A stretch of DNA of 41,484 nucleotides from Acetatifactor sp. (GCA_022511425.1 JAFLRO010000018.1:1-41484), one strand, 5' to 3'. Positions 16,970 through 25,354 are shown, counted from the first letter of the stretch. Notes: generated by a model from the sequence alone, not told the origin. Translations and numbers: made by a program.

Positions 16970-17171
16970 TCATATATCTTCGTGGCAATCAAACAACGAA
17001 TTTCACCTAATAAATTGTTTCTGTTACATGAGAATAGAATAGTGACGCGGGAGTAAAAGCACCGAAGGACTTTAGTCCAGAGGTGCTTTTTTCGCGTTGT
17101 TTTCATATATGGGTGATAACTTTCGGTATCGTGGACGAGATAAAAACGCTTATTTAATTGAATGTTTTGTG
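16970..17171 (+). other. Gene-free interval with a second terminator
   Basis: No coding region with a ribosome site is visible between the tRNA terminator and the next promoter. A strong hairpin at 17055-17092 ends in TTTTTT although no gene precedes it. A short untranslated RNA here is possible, but I cannot identify its promoter or class. Confidence 0.4.
17055..17092 (+). terminator. Rho-independent terminator, orphan
   Basis: AAAAGCACC (17055-17063) pairs with GGTGCTTTT (17082-17090), with an inner GGACT/AGTCC pairing, then TTTTTT. Outer ACGCG/CGCGT bases can extend it. Read on either strand it has a T-tract, so it may be bidirectional. Confidence 0.8.
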
Positions 17172-17211
17172 TTGACGGCGATATAGTGGTTTGATACAAT
17201 TTTGCATACAA
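17168..17211 (+). promoter_or_regulatory. Promoter in the left copy of a 44-bp flanking repeat
   Basis: TTGACG (17172-17177) and TACAAT (17195-17200) have a 17-base spacer. The whole 44-bp segment matches 31342-31385 at about 36 of 44 positions, including identical TTTGATACAATTTT and CATACAA. It drives the small gene at 17231. Confidence 0.7.
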
Positions 17212-17230
17212 ACCAGGGAGGAGCAAAGTG

Positions 17231-17422
17231 ATGGATAATCGAGAAATCAGATCCGGCACAGATAAAAATATTGAACAAAAGAACAAACCGTTGGAAAAAA
17301 GCGAAGCAGACAGAGAGAAATTCGAGAAACTGCTGGAGGAAACTGGCAGAGTTTACGGAGAAGCCCTGAGAAGACTTGCTGAAGGAGAGCCAAGTACTCA
17401 CCAAGGCATGGAAGGAGAATGA
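17231..17422 (+). CDS. Small charged hypothetical protein
   Basis: The 63-residue protein starts at ATG 17231 behind GGGAGGAG (17216-17223), with a good promoter just upstream. It is very hydrophilic (MDNREIRSGTDKNIEQKNKPLEK...) and has one predicted helix, EADREKFEKLLEETGRVYGEALRRLAEGE, near 26-54. No domain is recognised. Its 3' end overlaps, tail to tail, a minus-strand reading frame by about 176 bases, so one of the two may have been altered by a rearrangement. Expression signals favour this frame as real. Confidence 0.55.
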   Translation: MDNREIRSGTDKNIEQKNKPLEKSEADREKFEKLLEETGRVYGEALRRLAEGEPSTHQGMEGE

Positions 17423-17711
17423 TCTTCCCTATCTCACCTTCGTATGTCTTTTTTACTTCCTCTCTAGGAATACCAAGCTCTTTGCCAGCTTCAAAGCACA
17501 GTTCCCCATACAAGCACAATTTGAGAGGGTCTTTCGAATCCATCCCTGTTAAAAGAAGAATGACCATTCTGTTTTGAGGAACAGGAATGTACTCTTCCCC
17601 AAAGGTAAGCCTTATCATGGGCAGTGAATACTCGCTCTGTTTCAAAGGAAAACCAAAGTTGGTCTTGACGTCTTCTTCGCTTTCTCTTTCAATCCACTCG
17701 TCTGTGTGCAT
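17247..17711 (-). CDS. Hypothetical protein, possibly with an altered C-terminus
   Basis: The 154-residue frame starts at ATG 17711 (minus). Residues 1 to about 102 (MHTDEWIERESEEDVKTNFGF...LYGELCFEAGKELGIPREEVKKTYEGEIGKIIL) have ordinary globular-protein composition. The last ~50 residues are antisense to the gene at 17231 and are unusually rich in Leu, Cys and Phe. This suggests that the original stop was lost and the frame now runs into foreign DNA. The ribosome site (AAAGAG) is weak. It lies downstream of, and on the same strand as, the lipoprotein gene, so cotranscription is possible. Family not recognised. Confidence 0.45.
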   Translation of the reverse strand: MHTDEWIERESEEDVKTNFGFPLKQSEYSLPMIRLTFGEEYIPVPQNRMVILLLTGMDSKDPLKLCLYGELCFEAGKELGIPREEVKKTYEGEIGKIILLPCLGEYLALLQQVFSGLLRKLCQFPPAVSRISLCLLRFFPTVCSFVQYFYLCRI

Positions 17712-17828
17712 ATTGTTTCTCTTTTCACAGGTTTTGCAAACTCATGTATACCCAAAACAGCCTTTTATTTTTCGCATAATATGAAATTATCAAAGCAGTT
17801 TATTTTTCTTCTACTTCTGCCGCTTCGC

Positions 17829-18998
17829 CTACATATTGTTTTCGAAGGTATAGGCATCCATTTGCGACAGAACACAATCCTCATACAGCTCGTCAAGGGT
17901 TTCATAGCCTTCATAATAATAATTGTATTTCATATAGCTGGAATGGCCGGGGGGATCAAAATAATAACGGTTTGTAGCTGTCTCATAGTCGCTAAGGTCC
18001 ACTATGCAGCTGCCGTCCCCGCTTATCATGATGTCACTAAACTTTATAAAGTCATAATAAGTGTAGGAGAAACCCTCAAACCCTGCGTCAACTTTGTATA
18101 CCAGGTAGATGCAGTTTTGATTCCCGTTTCCTCCGTCCTTCTTGATGAGGAAGTAGTTTCCTATATAGGTCAGCGCGTTCAGTATGTCCGTTTCATCAAG
18201 CGGTGATTCATAGGCTGCTGCATAAATGTATTCCTCCTGCTGTTTCATTGCATTCAGCGTACTCCCATCAATCTCCGATGAAGATGTCACATAAGCCGGA
18301 AGTCCTTCCACTGTGAACTCTTTGCTGAGCGGACTCGGAACTGTGCCAAACTGTTCCACAAAACTGTCAACACTTCCTTGCAAGCTGGCGGTCACAGTAA
18401 CCCTATCTCCGTTGGACAACCCACTGCTCTTGTCTGCATAAACCGAAATGTACTGCATTTCGATCCTGTCATAATCCTGCGATATATCTGCAGTACCGTC
18501 CGGTGATGCTCCTGAAAATTCCACACTCACATACGCGAACGGGTCGAATGTCCTAACCTCCGTAAGCCCCTTCACCGTGTACTGGATGTCGGAGTATTTA
18601 AGCTCCACGTTGAAATATTTTTTCGCATCCTCGTCCTCGCAGTCCCATTTAAGATTGACAACATCGCCGTTGCTGAGTTCGGAATACTTATCCAGCCGAT
18701 AGTCCACGCAGTAGTCGAGAAGTACATCCACGACTTCCTCCCCGAATGTAAGCTCCAGCGCAATCTCTGCGGCTGTACCTCCGTCGTTGCTCTTTACATT
18801 TGCCTTGATTTTTCCATCGTAGTCTTTCGCAAACGCTTCGTCATCAAAGGTGCATTTTACCGTTCCCATGGAATCGTAGCCCTCGGCTTCAATGGTGATA
18901 TACTGGTTGAGGTCTATGGTTGTAGAACCGCACCCTGAGAGTGCGAAGACCACTACGCCCAGCATGCACGCCAGTAACATTTGTTTCAGTTTCTTCAT
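17829..18998 (-). CDS. Lipoprotein sharing its C-terminal domain with the J-like membrane protein
   Basis: The 389-residue protein has a lipoprotein signal peptide, MKKLKQMLLACMLGVVVFALSGC, with Cys23 as the lipid site, so it should sit on the outer face of the membrane. AAGGAG precedes the start on the minus strand. Residues about 30-230 contain two strand-rich modules with the recurring pattern YxELSNGDVV / SGLSNGDRVTV, like Ig-fold repeats of clostridial surface proteins. Residues 236-389, from YVTSSSEIDG to TFENNM, are about 70% identical by eye to residues 612-763 of the protein encoded at 28984. The two genes stand at opposite ends of the accessory block in opposite orientation. Function unknown; a role as envelope partner or sensor of the kinase-chaperone system is inference. 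Confidence 0.8.
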   Translation of the reverse strand: MKKLKQMLLACMLGVVVFALSGCGSTTIDLNQYITIEAEGYDSMGTVKCTFDDEAFAKDYDGKIKANVKSNDGGTAAEIALELTFGEEVVDVLLDYCVDYRLDKYSELSNGDVVNLKWDCEDEDAKKYFNVELKYSDIQYTVKGLTEVRTFDPFAYVSVEFSGASPDGTADISQDYDRIEMQYISVYADKSSGLSNGDRVTVTASLQGSVDSFVEQFGTVPSPLSKEFTVEGLPAYVTSSSEIDGSTLNAMKQQEEYIYAAAYESPLDETDILNALTYIGNYFLIKKDGGNGNQNCIYLVYKVDAGFEGFSYTYYDFIKFSDIMISGDGSCIVDLSDYETATNRYYFDPPGHSSYMKYNYYYEGYETLDELYEDCVLSQMDAYTFENNM

Positions 18999-19391
18999 AG
19001 CTTTCTTCTCCTTTTTTGTTGTTTAGATTGGCATTTGTTAAATGCCCAAAACCATTGATTTTATTGAGTATAAACAAATAATACATTCAACCTGATTAAT
19101 CATTTTCAGCATAAGTTTACATTGTCCATATTCCTCGTCACCTCTTTTTCTCCTTTGGATTTGTTCCCGCGTGCGATGAGCCAAGTAACCATGCTTGCAC
19201 GGGTATTTGACGAATGCTGCGGAGTATTCGATTGTGCAGTACTTCCTTTGTCAGAATCTCAGCTATCGCTTTTAATTCAACATTTTTACAAATGTATCAG
19301 AATGTATCTATTAGTTTACTATTTGTGATGGAATGTGTCAAATATTTTGCTGATACTATTGGATAAAATATAACAAGAGGTGGTGAACTGT
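18999..19391. other. Intergenic region between divergent lipoprotein and XRE genes
   Basis: No supported gene is seen. The region holds the divergent start regions of both flanking genes and a diverged copy of the TGCTGCGGGGTATTT motif (ATGCTGCGGAGTATTCGA, 19214-19231). I find no promoter with good spacing on either strand. Confidence 0.4.
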
Positions 19392-19712
19392 ATGAATGAT
19401 ATGTACGAAGATATGTTTCCTGCACGCCTGGCACAGCTTCGGAGCCAGAAGAAAGTCTCGGCGAGAGATATGAGCCTGTCTATCGGGCAGAATCCGGGGT
19501 ACATTAATAATATAGAGACTGGGAAGGCGCTGCCTTCCATGGCAGGGTTCTTTTACATTTGCGAGTACCTGGGCGTGACTCCCCAGGAGTTCTTCGACAT
19601 GGACTCCAAGCAGCCGGCGGAACTGAGCCCGTTCGTGGAGAAGGTCAAGAAACTCTCTCGCACGCAATTTGCGAGCATAGAGACTGTAGTTGACGAATAT
19701 CTGAAGATGTGA
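19392..19712 (+). CDS. XRE-family helix-turn-helix regulator
   Basis: The 106-residue protein starts at ATG 19392 behind AGAGGTGG (19376-19383). Residues about 10-68 form a Cro/C1-type domain: RLAQLRSQKKVSARDMSLSIGQNPGYINNIETGKALPSMAGFFYICEYLGVTPQEFF. The remaining helical end (VEKVKKLSRTQFASIETVVDEYLKM) may mediate dimerisation. The gene stands alone, facing the accessory operon A 480 bases downstream and divergent from the lipoprotein gene. It is a candidate local repressor. Confidence 0.85.
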   Translation: MNDMYEDMFPARLAQLRSQKKVSARDMSLSIGQNPGYINNIETGKALPSMAGFFYICEYLGVTPQEFFDMDSKQPAELSPFVEKVKKLSRTQFASIETVVDEYLKM

Positions 19713-19892
19713 CAGGGTAAAAATCTTTTTACCAGAAGACATTCGTGTCTTGTGGGATTGCATAAATGCAAAGGACAGGCATGGGCAGATATCCTCAATC
19801 TTTCAAGCAGCCGATTGGAATCGTGCTGTTTTGTTTTATTTGTTGATTTTTATTTTATACTTTTGCGGTCAGTTAAATACTCCAGAGAAATG

Positions 19893-19947
19893 GAAATTTG
19901 ACTGTAAACTTGTGTTGAAGGAAATTTGACTGTAAACTTGTGTTGAA
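19893..19947. repeat. 28-bp tandem duplication
   Basis: Two adjacent copies of a 28-base unit, beginning GAAATTTGACTGTAAACTTG and ending GTTGAAG or GTTGAAA, lie at 19893-19920 and 19921-19947. Each carries TTGACT, but neither has a -10 box at proper distance. It may be a duplicated operator for the accessory operon. Confidence 0.8.
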
Positions 19948-20009
19948 AACGATAAATCAGATGGAATGTATACTCTGTTCAAAAGAGGAGAAGCGGAAGA
20001 TTAAAGAAG

Positions 20010-20030
20010 ATTCGAATTGATAAGCACAGG
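20010..20030 (+). promoter_or_regulatory. Shared upstream word, operon A copy
   Basis: TTCGAATTGATAAGCACAGG matches TTCGGATTAATAAGCACAGG at 26239-26258 with two differences. Here it overlaps the -35 box of the operon A promoter. Possible common regulatory site of the two operons. Confidence 0.4.
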
Positions 20031-20045
20031 TGATTCCAGTATAAT
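20017..20045 (+). promoter_or_regulatory. Promoter of operon A
   Basis: TTGATA (20017-20022) and TATAAT (20040-20045) with a 17-base spacer, about 145 bases before the first gene. Confidence 0.7.
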
Positions 20046-20190
20046 TCAAATGTAGGGAATTGGATTCCAGGACGAATGCCGTGCCGGAAAGACTGCTTGG
20101 CTCATTGCACGCGGGAATGCAGGGAGGGTCTATGAGGAGATAGGGATGTGACGAGGCTTTCGCCTGAAATATGCACACAGGAGATGGGAA

Positions 20191-21225
20191 ATGTCAGATG
20201 AACAGAACAACCACAGCGGACTAGAGACTGTTTATATTAAGGAAGAAATTTCAAGGTGTGAAGATTTAGAAGAGCTGAAACAAGTGGTTTTTCCAAAACT
20301 TCATTCACAGCAGGAAGAATGGTCTCGGAAAGTAAAGGAAATTATCGGGGGAAAGGGATTTACAAAATCGAAGTTCGCCGATTTATGCCGAGTGAGCAGG
20401 GTATCTGTAGACAAGTGGTGCAAGGGCTCAATTCCAAAGAACAGAGAAACTTTTTTGAGGATTGGAATGGCGGCGAATTATTCGCTTCAAGAGATGAATC
20501 GCCTTTTGCAAAGATACGGACAGTATCCGGCGTTATATTCAAAAAGCCTGGAAGACTGTGTCTGTATCTATGTGATTAATCACGGTTACGGAGAGGAATC
20601 CACTGAAAAATATCAGTTTATTCTGAATAGAATCAAGGAAAGTATTATAAGAGATGACAGCACTGAGGCAGTAGACAATGTTACAACAGAAAAGTTCGAT
20701 GCCAGATTATCCGAAGTACAGGGAGAAGATGAATTAGAGCGGTTCATTACGGATAATATCGCAATGTTTTCAAATGCATACCATAAATTCTATGCTTATG
20801 TAAAGATGATCATAGCCGCAAACTACATGGAGCCTGCTTATGCGGGCAGTATATTCGAAATGGCTGAAGTTCAGGGCTGGTCATCCTCGCTTAGACAATG
20901 CGTGTCTGCCATAAGGCAGAACAAATGGTATCCCACCAGAAATAAGATTATTTCCCTGGGCCTGCATCTGAGCATGGATCATGAACAAATTGATGAAATG
21001 CTTGAACTGGCACACATGGAGCCGCTCTGTGCAAAAAATATATTCGAAAGCGTTATTATGTTTATTCTGGATGATGCAAGTCTCAAAGACATGCTGAACA
21101 TTGATTCGGAAGATTATGATCCGGATGAGCTTTGCAGTTATGCCAGAGAAATCTTAAGCTCTTTAGATCTTCCAGAGGTAGAGGATTTTATCTCAGAATT
21201 ACCGGAGGTAGACGATGCTTGGTAA
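20191..21225 (+). CDS. HTH protein with duplicated helical module, first gene of operon A
   Basis: The 344-residue protein starts at ATG 20191 behind AGGAG (20179-20183). Residues about 45-85 (KVKEIIGGKGFTKSKFADLCRVSRVSVDKWCKGSIPKNRETFLRIG) resemble a Cro/C1-type helix-turn-helix. A following helical module, NRETFLRIGMAANYSLQEMNRLLQRYGQYPALYSKSLEDCVCIYVINHG, recurs in diverged form near residues 245-295 (RNKIISLGLHLSMDHEQIDEMLELAHMEPLCAKNIFESVIMFILDDA). Such 'L..AL.LS..E.N.LL..AG' modules occur in many clostridial XRE proteins. The end is acidic. It overlaps the FHA gene by 11 bases, so it is translated with the kinases. It may be a kinase substrate or the operon's regulator; I see no proof of either. 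Confidence 0.7.
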   Translation: MSDEQNNHSGLETVYIKEEISRCEDLEELKQVVFPKLHSQQEEWSRKVKEIIGGKGFTKSKFADLCRVSRVSVDKWCKGSIPKNRETFLRIGMAANYSLQEMNRLLQRYGQYPALYSKSLEDCVCIYVINHGYGEESTEKYQFILNRIKESIIRDDSTEAVDNVTTEKFDARLSEVQGEDELERFITDNIAMFSNAYHKFYAYVKMIIAANYMEPAYAGSIFEMAEVQGWSSSLRQCVSAIRQNKWYPTRNKIISLGLHLSMDHEQIDEMLELAHMEPLCAKNIFESVIMFILDDASLKDMLNIDSEDYDPDELCSYAREILSSLDLPEVEDFISELPEVDDAW

Positions 21226-21766
21226 AAAAGGAAACAGCCTTGTAGTAATTGAAAATGGGAAGCTTACAACATATTGTCTGGATGATAGAGTTATATGGGA
21301 AGTTGGACGGCCGTCAAAAGAGAACATTCCGGACATTAAGCTTCATTCGACAACTGTCAGCAGACATCATGGCCGATTTCAGAATATCGATGGAATGTGG
21401 TTCTATGTTGATAAAAAAGGAAAGAATGGAACTGTTTACAATGGCAAACATGTGACGACCGGAATCAGAGGCAGGGTAAAGCCCATCACGCTAAATAATG
21501 GCGATATTTTAATTTTTGGCGGCGGAGAAGAAGCTGCTATCAACAGTAAGACAATTTGGTCCATGTTTTCAGAGAGAAAATTTGAGGAACGCTGGAGAGT
21601 AGAAGATACAAAGGGGCTTAGCAGGCTCATCTTTACAGATGGAAATCAGTCCACTGTATTAGCAGAACCTTTAAAAGGTACAGTAATCGAGAAAGAGGAT
21701 GGTATTGCCATCTACATGGGAGATATTACTTATCTGGTTGGAGATATCGCTGTTAAGGGCGTATAA
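21215..21766 (+). CDS. FHA-domain protein
   Basis: The 183-residue protein starts at ATG 21215, set by GGAGGT (21204-21209). An FHA domain, which binds phosphothreonine peptides, spans about residues 20-105. It has the conserved Gly-Arg (VGRPS, 31-32), Ser-x-x-His (TVSRHHGRF, S49 to H52) and Asn-Gly (GKNGTVYNG, N71-G72) positions, then LNNGDILIFGG. The C-terminal ~75 residues form a second strand-rich module without recognised family. There is no signal or membrane helix, so it is cytoplasmic. Its place directly before two Ser/Thr kinase genes suggests that it reads their phosphorylation. All FHA key residues are present, so binding should be functional. Confidence 0.9.
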   Translation: MLGKKGNSLVVIENGKLTTYCLDDRVIWEVGRPSKENIPDIKLHSTTVSRHHGRFQNIDGMWFYVDKKGKNGTVYNGKHVTTGIRGRVKPITLNNGDILIFGGGEEAAINSKTIWSMFSERKFEERWRVEDTKGLSRLIFTDGNQSTVLAEPLKGTVIEKEDGIAIYMGDITYLVGDIAVKGV

Positions 21767-21782
21767 AAGGAGCGAAGAATAG

Positions 21783-23633
21783 GTGCAGGAGTTTGATAAA
21801 GCTTTTGCGGAATTCGTTTTGAGCGCACTTGATGAGCGAGCATGTCTGTTTCCGCAGTTTGCATTCACTAAATCGAATAATGAATTGAAACTTCTTGGAA
21901 CCGGCGGATTCTCATCAGTATATGAGATGTATGACAAAGAAAGACCTAAGCTTACATATGCACTAAAGGTCATCGGCTTTCAGCGTCATACAGTCAACTC
22001 TATGGAATTTTGGAGTACCAGCCGTATTCAGTGGATACTTTCTCAGGAATCCAATTATATTGTGAGGATTCTTGATACCAGAGAATTATTACTATTCTTT
22101 GACGACAGGGGAATGCTCACTGAAATAAAGGATGCAACAAAAGAGGCATGGGAAGAAAACGGGAACTCGTTACATTTGCAGTTTGTCTTAATGGATAGAC
22201 TGGATGAACTGATTGAAAAACATAGATTTGGCAAGGCAAGGCTGCTTCGTGAAGTGTTAAATACAGAATCCGAGGTACTCAAGCTCGCATTTGAGATAGG
22301 ACGGGCACTTGCACTTACACATAATAATAAATGCCTGCATCGAGATATTAAGATTGAAAACATTTTTTGGGATGCATCAGAGCATGTATATAAGCTTGGC
22401 GATTTTGGTATTGCCAAATGGGCTGAAGATGGAAATGCAGAAACCATCGTGTATACTGACGGATATGGCGCGCCTGAAATTGAAAGAAGACTTTATGACA
22501 GTTATAATGCCACAGCGGATATTTATTCCCTTGGCATTACTTTGTATTTGCTCTTAAATGATCTGAGGTTTCCCGGATCTGACGGGTATTATTCAAAGGT
22601 TGAAGTGCAGTATGATCCGGAGTTTGTATTTCCGGCACCTGTCCACGCATCCGAAAGGATGGCAAGAGTCATTCGCAAGATGTGCAGTTTTTACCCTGAG
22701 GATCGCTATCAGTCTATGAATGAAGTGTTGATGGAACTGTCCATGGTACTTGATTCAGAGGAGACTACAGCCTCAGACGAATTATTTGAGCTCGCTGATA
22801 TTGCTACGGAGACTTATAAGGAAGAAAAGACAGAAGCTGACGAGGGAGAAGAACCAAAGGAACGGGTAAAGACAAGGGCTGAACGAAAAGAAGAACAGAA
22901 GATAATTGACATAATATATCGGGAAGAAAGTATAAAATATTTTGTTGTAATAACTGTCCTACTGACTCTTTTGTTCAAAGGATTACAACCGGATTCATCC
23001 ATGGTCGCAGATTGGATGTTCTTCGCGCTTCCTGTAGCAGTTTTATTAGAAGCGTTGCTGCAGCGGGTGAAAGAATTCCATTTGTTCTTTGGAACAGTTG
23101 TGTTGGTATTTGCCGGACTTTCAATTTATTCAACAGGGTTGACTGTACCGCACATTATTCTGATTCTATGTGTGCTTGTTGGGCGTCCGGTTCTTACCCT
23201 GGCTGGAACAGTGTCTACAGGGCTTTGGATGTTATTAGAGGTAACAGGATGGCTTGAGTTTCTTGATTATCTCAGTAAATGGGATTTAGGATGGATTATC
23301 CTTATTGCTGTAGCGCTTGTTGTCCACCGATACTTCCATATGAGGATCGTGTGGAAGAAAACAACATATGTAAGAACTTTTCTGGGAATGACAGTATATG
23401 TCATAATGTTTCTTGTTATGTTCTTCGCAGGGGTAGTGCTTTTGATATTACAGAAATGCAGCGTGATTGTAGTTCCGGATATTGTGGGTCGTATGCATTT
23501 TATCAGGACTGGTATTATTGCTTATTTGGCTATGTGCCTGTTTGAATGGCGGGATGGGATATTTAGTGAAGAAGAGCAAGAGATAGAAGGAGGAGAAGAA
23601 TCAGCCGGAGATGATAAGTTTATGGACAAATGA
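21783..23633 (+). CDS. Membrane Ser/Thr protein kinase 1
   Basis: The 616-residue protein uses GTG 21783 behind AAGGAG. Its Hanks-type kinase domain covers about residues 33-335: glycine loop LLGTGGFSSVYE (37-48), ATP lysine in YALKVIG (K62), catalytic loop HRDIKIEN (186-193), DFG (207-209), and GYGAPE (227-232). All catalytic residues are intact. An acidic/basic linker (about 340-385) leads to a C-terminal membrane region of roughly six to eight helices (from VVITVLLTLLFKGL to IIAYLAMCLFEW) and an acidic tail. It lacks the extracellular PASTA repeats of PrkC/Stk1, so it is not the common cell-wall kinase. It overlaps kinase 2 by 23 bases. Sixteen bases separate it from the FHA gene. Substrate unknown. 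Confidence 0.9.
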   Translation: MQEFDKAFAEFVLSALDERACLFPQFAFTKSNNELKLLGTGGFSSVYEMYDKERPKLTYALKVIGFQRHTVNSMEFWSTSRIQWILSQESNYIVRILDTRELLLFFDDRGMLTEIKDATKEAWEENGNSLHLQFVLMDRLDELIEKHRFGKARLLREVLNTESEVLKLAFEIGRALALTHNNKCLHRDIKIENIFWDASEHVYKLGDFGIAKWAEDGNAETIVYTDGYGAPEIERRLYDSYNATADIYSLGITLYLLLNDLRFPGSDGYYSKVEVQYDPEFVFPAPVHASERMARVIRKMCSFYPEDRYQSMNEVLMELSMVLDSEETTASDELFELADIATETYKEEKTEADEGEEPKERVKTRAERKEEQKIIDIIYREESIKYFVVITVLLTLLFKGLQPDSSMVADWMFFALPVAVLLEALLQRVKEFHLFFGTVVLVFAGLSIYSTGLTVPHIILILCVLVGRPVLTLAGTVSTGLWMLLEVTGWLEFLDYLSKWDLGWIILIAVALVVHRYFHMRIVWKKTTYVRTFLGMTVYVIMFLVMFFAGVVLLILQKCSVIVVPDIVGRMHFIRTGIIAYLAMCLFEWRDGIFSEEEQEIEGGEESAGDDKFMDK

Positions 23634-25347
23634 AGATATGGAAGCCATATTGGTACAATTAAATCATCAAAATCTTCCATTCAAGGAGTATGAGTTCTCT
23701 GCTTTGGGAGAGGGGCTTTCGCTTCTTGGGTCCGGAGCATCTGCAAATGTTTATGAGGCTGTGACTAAGGATAAGAAAAAGACGGAAGCCGCGATCAAGG
23801 TCATAGGGTTTGGCAACAGACATGTGGATTCTTTGGCGTTCCTTAGTTCTGTTGTAGCGCAGATGGAACTTGGTCTTTACGAGGATAATGTTGTTAAGAT
23901 ATATGACTCGATAGAACTGAGAGTATGGATTGAGGGCGAGCATGATGTGGTCAAGACTGAAGAGGTGCACTCATACGAAGAGGCTGAACCTGAGGACAAT
24001 TGCCTTCATTTGCAGTTTATTCTTATGGAAAAGTTATCACCTGTCTTTCGCACAAATAGATTTCAGCATAAATTGATTCCGGATAAGCTTGAAAGGTATG
24101 ATGAAAAAGAGATATTTAAGCTTGCTAATGAAATAGGGACTGCCATAAATCTTGCTCATAAGAACAATTTAATTCATAGAGATATCAAGCTTGAAAATAT
24201 CTTTTATGAACCCAGGGGTGGGCATTATAAGCTGGGCGACTTTGGTATTGCCAGAACAACGGATGATGGAATGGCAAGTACAGTTGCCTTCACAAAGGGA
24301 TATGGGGCGCCGGAAGTGGTCGGCACCCTGGAAGATAAGTATGATTGTACAGCGGATATTTATTCTTTTGGAATGATGCTTTATGTCTTGCTTAATGAAA
24401 TCAGATTCCCTGAGTCTGAGAATTATCACCCTAATGTGTGTCAGTATGTACAAGGGTATATTCCTCCGGATCCGATAAATGGATCCGATGAATTGGTACG
24501 TATCGTACAGAAAATGATCCGCTTTGATCCGGATGACAGGTACCAATCCATGGAAGACGTGCTGGATGAATTTGATAAGCTGCAGTATGGTCATAGGATC
24601 ATATATCAGAGAGAGCATAAGAGTACTTTACTTGCCATTGGAACGGCGTTCACGCTGATGGGGACCGCAACATGGAAACTCTCATTTATGCAGGGATTGA
24701 AGCTTGATTTCTCTATATGGGAATATCTATTTTGGGGACTGTGTATCAGCAGGGGCGTATTGTTGATTTATAAGAAGGAAACAGGATTTATCAGTACATC
24801 AATATTTGGCGTTGGGATATATTTGCTGATCATATCAGGTTTTTCATGGTGGCGTCTTTTGCTTTTATTATTCATTGCTGTAAACAGAGAAATGCTTGTT
24901 GGAATACTTGGAGGAAGTGCGATTATCATAGCGAATATTACATATCTTATTATGAGTACAGCTTCCCTCTCGGTAAGTGAATTTTCGGAATTTAGATGGA
25001 TGGCTGTTCTTTTGCTTTCTTTGGCAGGGGTATTGTTGGGGGGGCATTTTTTGCTTGGAGAAAGTATGGAAGATATTGCTAAAGTATACTTTAGGAAGAA
25101 TATATTCTGGATCTATGTATCATTATATTACATGATATTGGCGCTTTTTGGATGGGGTATCGCCGTTTCTGATAGGAATCCATATGATCTTTATCAAAGA
25201 TTACTGGGAACTGAGAAGATCAATTGGATACTGTCGTGGAATCCCGCATTGGTGGGAATTTGCGGAGTAGTTTTTTGCGTTAGCTGGATGGTAAGAGAAT
25301 GGATTCTTGTATTTATAAAAAAGAAGCGTGCATTTATTAAAAAATGA
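23611..25347 (+). CDS. Membrane Ser/Thr protein kinase 2 (paralogue)
   Basis: The 578-residue protein starts at ATG 23611 inside the end of kinase 1; GGAGGAG lies 16-20 bases upstream, and ATG 23638 is an alternative start. Kinase motifs: LLGSGASANVYEA (38-50), AAIKVIG (K63), HRDIKLEN (189-196), DFG (210-212), GYGAPE (231-235). Residues about 100-165 form an inserted stretch between the N-lobe strands that is also present in kinase 1. The two share the KVIGF and LHLQF(V/I)LM(D/E) segments and are clearly duplicates. From about residue 340 come roughly eight hydrophobic helices and a Lys-rich end (KKKRAFIKK). The active site is intact. It is the last gene of operon A; a double terminator follows. 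Confidence 0.9.
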   Translation: MISLWTNEDMEAILVQLNHQNLPFKEYEFSALGEGLSLLGSGASANVYEAVTKDKKKTEAAIKVIGFGNRHVDSLAFLSSVVAQMELGLYEDNVVKIYDSIELRVWIEGEHDVVKTEEVHSYEEAEPEDNCLHLQFILMEKLSPVFRTNRFQHKLIPDKLERYDEKEIFKLANEIGTAINLAHKNNLIHRDIKLENIFYEPRGGHYKLGDFGIARTTDDGMASTVAFTKGYGAPEVVGTLEDKYDCTADIYSFGMMLYVLLNEIRFPESENYHPNVCQYVQGYIPPDPINGSDELVRIVQKMIRFDPDDRYQSMEDVLDEFDKLQYGHRIIYQREHKSTLLAIGTAFTLMGTATWKLSFMQGLKLDFSIWEYLFWGLCISRGVLLIYKKETGFISTSIFGVGIYLLIISGFSWWRLLLLLFIAVNREMLVGILGGSAIIIANITYLIMSTASLSVSEFSEFRWMAVLLLSLAGVLLGGHFLLGESMEDIAKVYFRKNIFWIYVSLYYMILALFGWGIAVSDRNPYDLYQRLLGTEKINWILSWNPALVGICGVVFCVSWMVREWILVFIKKKRAFIKK

Positions 25348-25354
25348 AAAGAAG

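Larger units (their letters stand above)
19713..20190 (+). other. Gene-free control region of operon A
   Basis: The 478 bases hold no supported gene. They contain a 28-bp tandem duplication (19893-19947), a promoter TTGATA/TATAAT (20017-20045), a 20-21 bp word shared with the upstream region of operon B (20010-20030), and a leader of about 140 bases that has no clear riboswitch fold. Confidence 0.6.

Noticed and set aside
16555..17286. A 243-codon minus-strand frame across the radA end and tRNA-Trp
   Set aside because: It crosses the tRNA gene and two terminators and is antisense to the conserved RadA C-terminus.
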